Below, one piece after another: positions 28,804 through 36,715 of a stretch of DNA of 61,564 nucleotides (its first letter is position 1; every line of letters starts with the position of its first letter). This DNA comes from Rhodospirillaceae bacterium. Its GTDB lineage: Bacteria; Pseudomonadota; Alphaproteobacteria; GCA-2731375. The position numbers were made by a program, and so were the translations under genes. The notes below the pieces were generated by a model. That model did not search any database, was not told the DNA's origin, and saw only the letters and a list, made by a program, of their open reading frames with translations. The stretch is from positions 1 through 61,564 of the forward strand of contig JABIWH010000008.1 of assembly GCA_018701215.1 (NCBI GenBank), in the 5' to 3' direction.

Positions 28804-29255
28804 TGACGATCGCACCTGAAAAATTGGCTCAATATGACGAGTACGTTGAGGCGCTGGATCTGCTCGATGAAGAAAGCCGCTTTGAATACATCATCGATAT
28901 CGGCAAGCGGGCCGACAAAACCCCCTTCCCGGCTGAATGCATGGATGACGCGCATCTGATGCATGGCTGCATGTCCAAGGTCTGGATCGTCCATGACCCG
29001 AATGGTGACAGCCACATTTTTCGTGGTCAGAGCGATGCCATAATCGTTAAAGGTTTGGTCTCTATGATGACCGGATCGTTCAGCGGTCTGACCAGTGAGG
29101 AGCTGGCCGAGGTAACCCTGGATCATGTGCGCGGGTTGAACCTGGGCGCCCTGACCATGCAGCGCCAGGTGGGGATGATGGCGATGTTGAAACATATGCA
29201 GAAACTAAGTCAGCGGTCCGACAGGACCGCGGAGACTTTAAGAGCCGCGGATTAG
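28803..29255 (+). CDS. sufE: SufE, sulfur acceptor
   Basis: SufE accepts persulfide sulfur from SufS and hands it to SufBCD. The 150-aa protein has the active cysteine in LMHGCMSKVWIVHDP (about residue 55), the helix pattern ESRFEYIIDIGKRADKTPFP upstream, and SGLTSEELAEV later. The start overlaps the SufS stop by one base. SufE instead of SufU/IscU marks this as the E-type SUF pathway. Confidence 0.94.
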
Positions 29256-29265
29256 GAGTATAGAA

Positions 29266-29688
29266 ATGGATATGTCGGATATGGATCCGCATGGGATGTT
29301 CAATCCCTTTGGCCACTTGCACGGACCGGAACTGGACGATGACGGCAAGGCGCGCGCCGGCGAAGCGTTGGCGGACGGCGTTGCCGCAGCCTCGGAATCA
29401 GCGGTAATTGATGCCATGCGGGAAGTTTATGATCCGGAAATCCCGGTCAATATTTTCGAACTGGGCCTGATCTATGACTACAAACTCGATCCCGCCGGCA
29501 ATGTGGACATCCAAATGACCCTGACGGCACCCGGCTGTCCCGTCGCCGGTATCCTGCCGGGCCATTTAGCCCGCACGGTATCCGAGGCCGAAGGGGTGGC
29601 CCAGGTCGTGGTCGAACTGGTTTGGGATCCGCCGTGGGATATGTCCATGATGTCAGAAGCCGCCCGCGTCGAATTGGATATGTTTTAA
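29266..29688 (+). CDS. sufT: SufT, MIP18/DUF59-family Fe-S maturation protein
   Basis: A 140-aa protein with a DUF59 core: VIDAMREVYDPEIPVNIFEL, then GLIYDYKLDPAGNVDIQM and TLTAPGCPVAGILPG, with the conserved cysteine, and VVELVWDPPWDMSMMSEAAR. SufT-type proteins assist Fe-S delivery to selected enzymes under high demand. The N-terminal 45 residues are acidic and variable. A GGAG lies upstream of the ATG. It is the sixth gene of the suf operon. Confidence 0.9.
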   Translation: MDMSDMDPHGMFNPFGHLHGPELDDDGKARAGEALADGVAAASESAVIDAMREVYDPEIPVNIFELGLIYDYKLDPAGNVDIQMTLTAPGCPVAGILPGHLARTVSEAEGVAQVVVELVWDPPWDMSMMSEAARVELDMF

Positions 29689-29750
29689 GATTATGGCAAG
29701 ATGATGCTGCCTAGTTTGGGGAAACTGGGTCTGTTTGGGGAACAGGAAGT

Positions 29751-30098
29751 ATGAATATGCAAAGACCAGCAGTTATTACGATGACGGAAGCAGCCGTAGC
29801 CCGCGCCAAGGAATTGATGGCGCGCAGCCAGGGCGACGTTTTAGCCTTGCGCGTGGGGGTCAAGACAGGCGGCTGTTCCGGCCTGATGTACGAGGTGGAA
29901 TACGCCAAGGAAAAGAAACAGTTCGAGGAAGAAGTCGAAATCGACGGCGTCAAGGTGTTCATCGATCCGACCGCGATCATGTTCCTGATCGGGGCGGAGA
30001 TGGATTACGTCACGGACAAGTTTCAATCCACCTTCGTCTTCAACAATCCCAATGAGTCCGATCGCTGCGGCTGCGGTGAAAGCTTCCGCGTCGCCTGA
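29751..30098 (+). CDS. sufA: SufA, A-type Fe-S carrier
   Basis: An A-type carrier of the HesB/IscA/SufA family, 115 aa, that transfers clusters from SufBCD to apoproteins. The three conserved cysteines are in GVKTGGCSGLMYEVEY and DRCGCGESF. The start at 29751 or the ATG two codons later (better spaced to AGGA) are both possible. It is separated from sufT by 62 bases without a terminator, so it is probably still in the operon. Confidence 0.94.
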   Translation: MNMQRPAVITMTEAAVARAKELMARSQGDVLALRVGVKTGGCSGLMYEVEYAKEKKQFEEEVEIDGVKVFIDPTAIMFLIGAEMDYVTDKFQSTFVFNNPNESDRCGCGESFRVA

Positions 30099-30155
30099 AG
30101 CAAACTCGGTAAAATCACGGACGGGACAAGGCGCAAGTTCCACAAAAAAAGTGCC

Positions 30156-30173
30156 GTGCGGGACTTTCCGCAC
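30156..30173 (+). other. hairpin after suf operon
   Basis: GTGCGG-GACTTT-CCGCAC makes a 6-bp GC-rich stem 57 bases after sufA, followed by AAAATTTATT rather than a T-run. It may end the suf message weakly or lie in the leader of the following gene. Confidence 0.35.
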
Positions 30174-30243
30174 AAAATTTATTGCGCGCTTTGCCCGCCG
30201 CCGCACTACAATCAAAAAAAACCTATAGAGGGAATATCTGCAC

Positions 30244-31131
30244 ATGGCGGATCTTGATGACATCAAGGAAGGCAAGGAATTTGGCCTGGACACACCGGCC
30301 CGGAACGAGCCGTTCTTCCTGAAAGGCTCCAACGCCCTGGATTGGGGCATGCAGAACCGCCTCTCACGAATATTCAATCCCATCTCGGGCCGCACGGTGA
30401 TGCTGGCCTTTGATCACGGCTATTTTCAAGGTCCGACCACGGGCATCGAACGCATGGATCTGGCCATCCCGCCCTTGATCCCGCATGCCGATGTCTTGAT
30501 GTGCACACGCGGCGCCCTGCGCAGCTGTATTTCACCAACCGCCAACAAGCCGGTGGTGTTGCGCTCCTCGGCGGGACAAAGCATCCTGAGCGAATTGTCC
30601 AACGAACTGGTCGCGGTGGATATCGAAGACGCCATCCGCCTGAACGCCGCCGCCATCACGGCACAGGTCTATATCGGGGCGGAGTACGAACATAAGTCCA
30701 TCGCCAATGTGGTCAAATTGATCGATACCGGCGCGCGCTATGGCATTCCCACCCTGGCAGTAACGGGTGTCGGCGCGGATATGGTGCGCGACGCCCGCTA
30801 TTTCGGTCTGGCCACCCGCATTGCCGCCGAAATCGGCGCCCATTATGTGAAAAGTTATTTTATCGAGGATGGCTTCGAAAAAGTGGTTGCGGGCTGTCCG
30901 GTCCCCATCGTCATCGCAGGCGGCAAGAAACTGCCAGAGGGCGAGGCCCTGGACATGGCCTATCGGGCCGTGGATCAAGGTGCCGCCGGCGTCGATATGG
31001 GCCGCAATATTTTCCAGTCCGACAGTCCCGTCGCCATGATCCAGGCGGTGGGCGCCGTGGTTCACCGCAACGAAAGCGCGGCCAACGCCTTGCAGATGTA
31101 TCAGGATTTAAAGAGCGATCTGGAGGCATAG
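30244..31131 (+). CDS. LsrF-like class I aldolase/thiolase
   Basis: A 295-aa DeoC/FbaB-fold protein that resembles E. coli LsrF strikingly along its whole length. Shared stretches include MADLDDIKEGKEF, ALDWGMQNRLSRIFNP, TVMLAFDHGYFQGPTTG, HADVLMCTRG, TGVGADMVRDARYFGLATR, CPVPIVIAGGKKLP and GVDMGRNIFQSD. The Schiff-base lysine is in YVKSYFIEDGFEK. LsrF transfers an acetyl group from the phosphorylated AI-2 product P-HPD to CoA. No lsrK, lsrG, lsrR or Lsr transporter is nearby, so the in vivo substrate is uncertain and I give no symbol. The partner gene starts 3 bases after its stop. Confidence 0.88.
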   Translation: MADLDDIKEGKEFGLDTPARNEPFFLKGSNALDWGMQNRLSRIFNPISGRTVMLAFDHGYFQGPTTGIERMDLAIPPLIPHADVLMCTRGALRSCISPTANKPVVLRSSAGQSILSELSNELVAVDIEDAIRLNAAAITAQVYIGAEYEHKSIANVVKLIDTGARYGIPTLAVTGVGADMVRDARYFGLATRIAAEIGAHYVKSYFIEDGFEKVVAGCPVPIVIAGGKKLPEGEALDMAYRAVDQGAAGVDMGRNIFQSDSPVAMIQAVGAVVHRNESAANALQMYQDLKSDLEA

Positions 31132-31134
31132 ATC

Positions 31135-33435
31135 ATGGCTGATAAAGCCGCGGCCGATTGGAAGAAGACCGCCTGCGTCCTGTGTGGCAGTAACTGCGGC
31201 GTCCTGGTTCAGTTGGGCGGCAGGGACGGCCGGGAGATCGTCCGCGTGCGCGGCGACAAGGCACACCCCGGCACCAAGGGCTATACCTGCAACAAAGCCT
31301 TGCAGCTGAATTATTATCAATCCGCCAAGGGCCGCCTGACCTCGCCACTGCGCCGCCGCGATGACGGCAGCTTCGAGGAAATTGACTGGGCTACCGCGAT
31401 ATCCGAGATCGCCGAGAAATTCATCGCCATCCGCGATGAACTTGGCGGCGACAAGATCGTCTATTACGGCGGCGGCGGACAAGGCAATCACTTGGGCGGC
31501 GGCTATTCCCCGCCATTGCGCCGGGCCCTGGGCAGCCGCTATCGCGGCAATGCCCTGGCCCAGGAAAAGACCGGCCTGTCCTGGGTCTTCGACCGCATGG
31601 TCGGCGGCTTTTATCACGGCGATTTCGAACATTGCGAAACGGCTCTTCTGGTGGGCAAGAACCCGTGGCATTCGAACGGCTTTCCCCGCGCCCGCGTGGT
31701 GCTGCGTCAGCTGGCAAAAGACCCGAACCGCAAACTGATCGTGATCGACCCGCGGGTGACGGAAACGGCGGAACTGGCGGATATCCACCTCCGCGTTCAG
31801 CCCGGACGGGATGCCTGGCTGCTGGCCGCGATCCTAGGGCAACTGGTACAGGCGGACCTGATCGATCATGCTTGGCTGGCCGCCCATGCCCAGGGCCACG
31901 AGGAAGTGATCGATGCCCTGTCCACAATACCTGTTGCCCAATATGCCGCCTTTGCCGGCATTGAAATGCCCCAGATCGAAGAGGTGGCGGACATCCTTGG
32001 CCGCACCAACAGTCTCTCGGTGCTGGAAGATCTAGGCATCGAAATGGCGCCCAATTCAACGGTGAACAGCTATCATTGCATCCTGCTGTTCCTATTGACC
32101 GGCAATTTCGCCAAGGCCGGCGCGGTTAATCTGCCGGCCCAGTTGGTGACGATATTCACGCCCGATAGAATCAGCGAAAGCCGAGACGAACGCGGCCATG
32201 AAACCGGCTACAAGACCACGCCCGTCACCCAGTCGCGAATCATCTCCGGCTTGATCCCCTGCAATTTGCTGCCGGACGAAATTATTACCGATCATCCGGA
32301 CCGCTTCCGCGCCATGCTGATCGAAAGCGCCAACCCGGTGCATTCCCTGGCGGATGCCAAACGCATGCGCGAGGCGCTCGCCACCCTGGATCTGGTCGTG
32401 GTGATCGATGTTGCCATGACCGAGACCGCGAAAGCGGCGGATTACGTGCTGCCGGCTTCCAGCCAGTACGAAAAACCGGAGATGACGTTCTTCAATTTCG
32501 AGTTTCCGGAAAACTGCGCCCAACTGCGCGCGCCATTGATGCCACCTCTGCCCGGCACCCTGTCCGAGCCGGAGATCCATGCCCGTTTGCTGGAGGCCAT
32601 TGATCCTTTCAATGCTAGCGAATTGGAACCATTGCGGGCAGCAGCACAGGACGGATTGGAAGCCTACGCCATGGCCTATGGCGCGGCGGCCAAGGCTAAT
32701 CCCAAGATCAACCACTATGGCGCCTATATCCTTTACCGCACCCTGGGCCCCAGCCTGGCAACGGGTATGTCGGAAGGTGCGGCCCTTTTGGGGGTGGCAC
32801 AGATGTTCGCGGCCACCGAGACGGCATCATTGGCGCGGGCCGGTTTCGAGGGCACGCCAATGCAGGCCGGCAACAAACTGTTCGAGGCGTTGCTGGCGGC
32901 ACAGTCGGGGTTGGTCTTTTCCATCGACGCGCCCGAGGATAGTTTTCGCCGCAACAGACTGGCGGGCGGTACCGTCAACCTGCACCTGCCCGAGATGCTG
33001 GATAAAGTCAGGGAGCTCGACGATTATGCCGCTGCCGAGACCACGGCTGAATTTCCCCTGGTCCTGGCGGCGGGGGAGCGGCGCTCCTACACCGCCAATA
33101 CCGTCGTCCGTGATCCGGCCTGGGCCAAATCGAACAACGCGCTAACGCTTGCCGTTAATCCCACCGATGCCGCCAGCCTTGGTATTAACGATGGCGGCAC
33201 CGCGCGGTTGACCACGGTACGGGATTCGGTCGAGGTGGTGGTGGAGCTGGACAAGCGCATGCTGCCTGGCACCATTTCACTGCCCAATGGCTTCGGCCTC
33301 TCCTACCCCGATGCCCAGGGCAACGAAGTCGTCACGGGGATTTCACCGAACGAATTAACGGCCGTGGAAGACCGCGACGATTTCGCTTACACGCCCTGGC
33401 ACAAGTTCGTGCTGGCGCGTCTGGAAACGCCCTAG
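31135..33435 (+). CDS. molybdopterin-dependent oxidoreductase, no Cys at the usual Mo-ligand site
   Basis: A 766-aa enzyme of the DMSO-reductase/formate dehydrogenase superfamily. The [4Fe-4S] ligands are C14, C17, C21 and C52 (CVLCGSNC... YTCNK). Mid-domain motifs include LLVGKNPWHSNGFPRA, VIDPRVTETAELAD and LIESANPVHSLAD. The C-terminal MopB domain has LAVNPTDAASLGINDGGTAR. In the region where formate dehydrogenases carry Sec or Cys, the sequence is RGNALAQEKTGLSWV (around residue 144), without Cys, Sec or Ser. There is no Tat signal, so it is cytoplasmic. The substrate is unknown. Co-transcription with the LsrF-like gene is very likely. Confidence 0.85.
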   Translation: MADKAAADWKKTACVLCGSNCGVLVQLGGRDGREIVRVRGDKAHPGTKGYTCNKALQLNYYQSAKGRLTSPLRRRDDGSFEEIDWATAISEIAEKFIAIRDELGGDKIVYYGGGGQGNHLGGGYSPPLRRALGSRYRGNALAQEKTGLSWVFDRMVGGFYHGDFEHCETALLVGKNPWHSNGFPRARVVLRQLAKDPNRKLIVIDPRVTETAELADIHLRVQPGRDAWLLAAILGQLVQADLIDHAWLAAHAQGHEEVIDALSTIPVAQYAAFAGIEMPQIEEVADILGRTNSLSVLEDLGIEMAPNSTVNSYHCILLFLLTGNFAKAGAVNLPAQLVTIFTPDRISESRDERGHETGYKTTPVTQSRIISGLIPCNLLPDEIITDHPDRFRAMLIESANPVHSLADAKRMREALATLDLVVVIDVAMTETAKAADYVLPASSQYEKPEMTFFNFEFPENCAQLRAPLMPPLPGTLSEPEIHARLLEAIDPFNASELEPLRAAAQDGLEAYAMAYGAAAKANPKINHYGAYILYRTLGPSLATGMSEGAALLGVAQMFAATETASLARAGFEGTPMQAGNKLFEALLAAQSGLVFSIDAPEDSFRRNRLAGGTVNLHLPEMLDKVRELDDYAAAETTAEFPLVLAAGERRSYTANTVVRDPAWAKSNNALTLAVNPTDAASLGINDGGTARLTTVRDSVEVVVELDKRMLPGTISLPNGFGLSYPDAQGNEVVTGISPNELTAVEDRDDFAYTPWHKFVLARLETP

Positions 33436-33438
33436 ATA

Positions 33439-33996
33439 TCAGGCCTTGTCCGGATGGGGCACACCCTGGTCCTCGATTACCTCCGCCGTGCCTTTTTCTT
33501 CATCAAAGCGCAGGCGTTCCACATGGTTTAAATCCGTGCCCGTGACGCGCACGAAGCTGGCGCCCTTGGGGTGATCAATGGCGTGGATCTCACCAACATC
33601 GAACAGGCCGGCCTGACCGGGATTAAGGCGGAATTCCTGGGTTACTTCCAGCTTCGCTTCACCGGCGCCACTGGCGCCACCAATTCTGTTGTAAACCTTC
33701 ATGTCAGTATGTTTGCCGGCCTGGCCATAGATTGCCCAGGATGCGCCATGATCGTGCGGCGGCGAGGTACGGTCGCCACCTGCGATATAGGCCAGGACGC
33801 AGAATTCAAGATCGGGGTCTTCGTAAATTGTACGCACGCCTGGTTCCTGATCATCGCCCAGGGTGGCCGCCAGGAAATCCTGATCAAGCAATAATTTTTC
33901 CAGATTGCCGCGTGTCATATCCCGGCCCTCGTGGCCAGGGTTTGCCGATAACGTCTCACGCGTGTCTTGACAGAATTGCTCCAGTGAGTAGCCCAT
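33439..33996 (-). CDS. cupin protein, cysteine-dioxygenase-like
   Basis: A 185-aa small-molecule dioxygenase-type cupin. The iron-binding first motif is TSPPHDHGASWAIYGQAGKH (HxH plus later residues) and the second histidine region is FDVGEIHAIDHP. A good ribosome site (AAGGGGA) precedes the ATG. It lies 12 bases after otnC on the same strand, so it may belong to that transcription unit. The exact substrate (cysteine, 3-mercaptopropionate or another thiol or acid) cannot be told. It is convergent with the molybdopterin gene, 3 bases apart. Confidence 0.8.
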   Translation of the reverse strand: MGYSLEQFCQDTRETLSANPGHEGRDMTRGNLEKLLLDQDFLAATLGDDQEPGVRTIYEDPDLEFCVLAYIAGGDRTSPPHDHGASWAIYGQAGKHTDMKVYNRIGGASGAGEAKLEVTQEFRLNPGQAGLFDVGEIHAIDHPKGASFVRVTGTDLNHVERLRFDEEKGTAEVIEDQGVPHPDKA

Positions 33997-34008
33997 GATT
34001 TTTCCCCT

Positions 34009-34647
34009 TTAAGCTTTATTCGGAAATGCCTTGCGTAGTTCCGCGACTTGATCATCCGTAAGGTAGCGGGTTCTCTGCCCTTGTAAAAGCATGAAAAGAC
34101 GCGCCGTTTCCTCCAATTCTTCCGCCGCGTCCAATGCCGCCGAAAGATCCGTACCCGCCACCACAGGGCCATGATTGGCCAGCAGCATGGCATGATGGTC
34201 CTGTGCTGTCTGACGCACCGCCTCCGCCAACTTCATATCACCGGGCGCATGGAACGGTACCAGAGGCAGCCTGCCCACGCGCATGACATAATAGGCGGTG
34301 ATCGGCGGCAACAAATCGGCAGGGTCCAGATCGGCCAGGACCGAGACGGCCACGGAATGGGTGGCATGCAGATGCACCACCGCGCCGCTGCCCGGACGCT
34401 GATCATAGACCGCCAGATGCAGAAAGCTCTCCTTGGTCGGCCTATCGCCGCTGACATGTTCGCCGCTTTCGTCCAGGCGCGAGAGCCGGTCAGGATCAAG
34501 ATTACCAAGGTTCGATCCGGTCGGCGTCAGCAACCAGCCGTCATCGAGCCGCACCGAGATATTACCCGTGGCACCGTGGGTGAGACCACGGCCATGGATC
34601 GAGGCACCCACATCACAAATTTCCTGGCGCAGTCGCTCCTCATTCAT
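34009..34647 (-). CDS. otnC: 3-oxo-tetronate 4-phosphate decarboxylase (OtnC-like class II aldolase)
   Basis: A class II aldolase/adducin-fold enzyme of 212 aa. Motifs: GLTHGATGNISVRLDDGWLLTP, PTKESFLHLAVYDQRP with the catalytic glutamate, VHLHATHSVAVSVL with the zinc histidines, and LLANHGPVVAG. It overlaps otnK by 4 bases, the standard otnK-otnC pairing, in which OtnK phosphorylates 3-oxo-tetronate and OtnC decarboxylates the product to DHAP. A fuculose-phosphate aldolase role is the alternative, less likely with OtnK next to it. Confidence 0.85.
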   Translation of the reverse strand: MNEERLRQEICDVGASIHGRGLTHGATGNISVRLDDGWLLTPTGSNLGNLDPDRLSRLDESGEHVSGDRPTKESFLHLAVYDQRPGSGAVVHLHATHSVAVSVLADLDPADLLPPITAYYVMRVGRLPLVPFHAPGDMKLAEAVRQTAQDHHAMLLANHGPVVAGTDLSAALDAAEELEETARLFMLLQGQRTRYLTDDQVAELRKAFPNKA

Positions 34648-35912
34648 GGTGCACAGTCCAGAGCCTTGAGAAAGAAATTCTCGACGCCGAAATTGCCCGA
34701 TTTCAGGGCCAGGGCCAATTCAGGCCCTCCTAAAGTCGTCGTCCATGGCACGCCGGGATCGATCTGCGGCCCGATACGGATGCCGTTCACGCCCAGGGCC
34801 TGCACCACGGCGCCCGAGGTTTCGCCGCCCGCCACCACCAGACGCCGCACCCCGGCCGCCACCAGTCCCGTGGCGATTCTAGCCATTGCCGCCTCGATCA
34901 ACGCGCCCGCCTCGGCCCGGCCCAATCTATCCTGGGCCGCGCGGACATCATCGGGTGCGGCGGAGGCATAGATCAAGGGCGGTCCGTCATCCAGTTGCGC
35001 CATAGCCCAGGCCAGAGCCTCGGTGGCCTGATCCTCGCCGGCAGCCAATTTCAGGGGGTCGAGTTGAAACGACGGCCGGCTTTTTTGCATGGCCGCTACC
35101 TGTGCCAGGGTCGCCTCGGAACAGGACCCCGACAGCACCGCGCCCAGGCCCGGCACGCTTGGCAGGCCATCCGCCACGGTATCCGAGGATAGCTTACCCG
35201 CGCGGCGGAAGTTGTCCGGCAAACCGAGGGCCACGCCGGAACCGCCCGTGATCAGTTTCAGATCGGCACAGGCCGCCCCGATGGACAGCAGGTCGGCATC
35301 GCTCAAGGCATCGACGATCGCATGCTGCTTGCCTTCCGCCCGCAACGCCTTGAAGGCGGCATGGACTTGATCGGTACCAGCCGCGACGGTGCGGTGATCA
35401 ACCAAGCCAACCGGATGCCGGCACTGGGCCGCCAGCACGCGGACCAGGGAAGAATCGGTCATCGGCGTCAGGGGATGGTTCTGCATCCCCGATTCCGATA
35501 GCAACTGATCGCCGACAAACAGATAGCCGTAACAAATCGTCCGGCCGTTTTCCGGAAAGGCCGGGCAGGCAATGGTAAAATCCTGATCCAGGGCCGCCAG
35601 CAAGGCCTCGGCCACGGGACCGATGTTTCCCTGCGGTGTGGAGTCGAATGTGGAGCAATATTTGAAGAAAAACTGTTCCGCCCCGGCCCCTTGCAGCCAT
35701 TGCAAGGCCTCCAAGGATTGCTGAATAGCCTCGTCCACCGGATTTGTGCGGGACTTCAGCGCGATGACAACCGCCTCCGCCTCAGGCACGGTAACATCGG
35801 CGCCCGGTGGGCCGAAAAACTGCACCGTGCGCATGCCCTGGCGCACCAGGGTATTCGCCAGATCCGTCGCACCGGTGAAATCATCGGCGATACAGCCAAG
35901 CAAAATCGACAT
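34644..35912 (-). CDS. otnK: 3-oxo-tetronate kinase (OtnK, DUF1537 family)
   Basis: A four-carbon acid sugar kinase of 422 aa. The start at 35912 (MSILLGCIADDFTGATDLAN) is the normal family beginning, with GGGAA 8 bases upstream; the longer frame adds 13 unconserved residues. Further motifs: FKYCSTFDSTPQGNIGPVAE, AVLSGSCSEATLAQVA and LVVAGGETSGAVVQALG for ATP binding. It produces 3-oxo-tetronate 4-phosphate for OtnC. No isomerase (OtnI) or tetronate dehydrogenase is in the window, so the upstream step must be encoded elsewhere. Confidence 0.9.
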   Translation of the reverse strand: MSILLGCIADDFTGATDLANTLVRQGMRTVQFFGPPGADVTVPEAEAVVIALKSRTNPVDEAIQQSLEALQWLQGAGAEQFFFKYCSTFDSTPQGNIGPVAEALLAALDQDFTIACPAFPENGRTICYGYLFVGDQLLSESGMQNHPLTPMTDSSLVRVLAAQCRHPVGLVDHRTVAAGTDQVHAAFKALRAEGKQHAIVDALSDADLLSIGAACADLKLITGGSGVALGLPDNFRRAGKLSSDTVADGLPSVPGLGAVLSGSCSEATLAQVAAMQKSRPSFQLDPLKLAAGEDQATEALAWAMAQLDDGPPLIYASAAPDDVRAAQDRLGRAEAGALIEAAMARIATGLVAAGVRRLVVAGGETSGAVVQALGVNGIRIGPQIDPGVPWTTTLGGPELALALKSGNFGVENFFLKALDCAP

Positions 35913-36004
35913 TCTTGAATTCCCAATCTGGACGCAAGCTTCATTTTGCATGACAGTAGCACGCCAGCACTGATGCCGCAGTAGTGGGCTGGAGGGGAGA
36001 TTGC

Positions 36005-36709
36005 ATGACTTGGTCGATTATAGCCCTTGATCGGGACAGCGGCGCGCTGGGTATCGCCGTTGCCTCGCGTTTCTTCGCCGTGGGCGCCATCGTGCCCTGG
36101 ATCAGGAGCGGTGTCGGCGCCGTCGCCAGCCAGGCCATGGCCAATCCAACCCTGGGCCCCGCCATCCTGGATCGGCTGCAAGACGGAGAATCGGTGCAAT
36201 CCGCCCTGGATAATGCCTGGGGCGGGGACGACGGCAGCGCGGTACGGCAGGTCCATGTCCTGGACCGTCACGGCAACCGGGCGGCTCATACTGGCAGCGA
36301 CTGCATTGACTGGTGTGGCGATATGGGCGGTAAGTATCTCTCCGTCGCCGGTAATATGCTGGTCGGCAAAGAGGTGCTACAGGCCTGTCTGGATGAATAT
36401 GGCGACAAAAGCCCCCTGCCCTTTGCCGAACGCCTGCTGGCGGGTTTGCTGGCCGGAGACGCGGCGGGCGGTGACAAGCGGGGCAAACAGGCAGCCGCCC
36501 TGAAGATATATACCACCGAGGACTATCCGGACTGGGACATCCGGGTCGACGATCATCCTGACGCACCGGCGGAACTGGCCCGTGTTTTCAGCGTTGGCCA
36601 AGGTGCCTACGCGGCCTACAAACCCTTCATTCCAACCCGCGCCAATCCCGCCGGCGTAACGGATAGGGCAAAAATGGCGGCGGTGCGGGCGAAAGCGGAA
36701 CAACAGTGA
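36005..36709 (+). CDS. DUF1028 family protein (putative Ntn-hydrolase fold)
   Basis: The start at ATG 36005 (234 aa, MTWSIIALDRDSGALGIAVA) has GGAGGGGA upstream; the longer frame is rejected. Conserved DUF1028 features are VASRFFAVGAIVPWIRSGVG, GAVASQAMANPTLGP and SVAGNMLVGKEVL. The family resembles proteasome/Ntn hydrolases and is often fused or adjacent to peptidoglycan-binding or catabolic genes; no activity is firmly established to my knowledge. The sulfatase gene starts 6 bases later, suggesting one operon. Confidence 0.85.
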   Translation: MTWSIIALDRDSGALGIAVASRFFAVGAIVPWIRSGVGAVASQAMANPTLGPAILDRLQDGESVQSALDNAWGGDDGSAVRQVHVLDRHGNRAAHTGSDCIDWCGDMGGKYLSVAGNMLVGKEVLQACLDEYGDKSPLPFAERLLAGLLAGDAAGGDKRGKQAAALKIYTTEDYPDWDIRVDDHPDAPAELARVFSVGQGAYAAYKPFIPTRANPAGVTDRAKMAAVRAKAEQQ

Positions 36710-36715
36710 GGAAGC

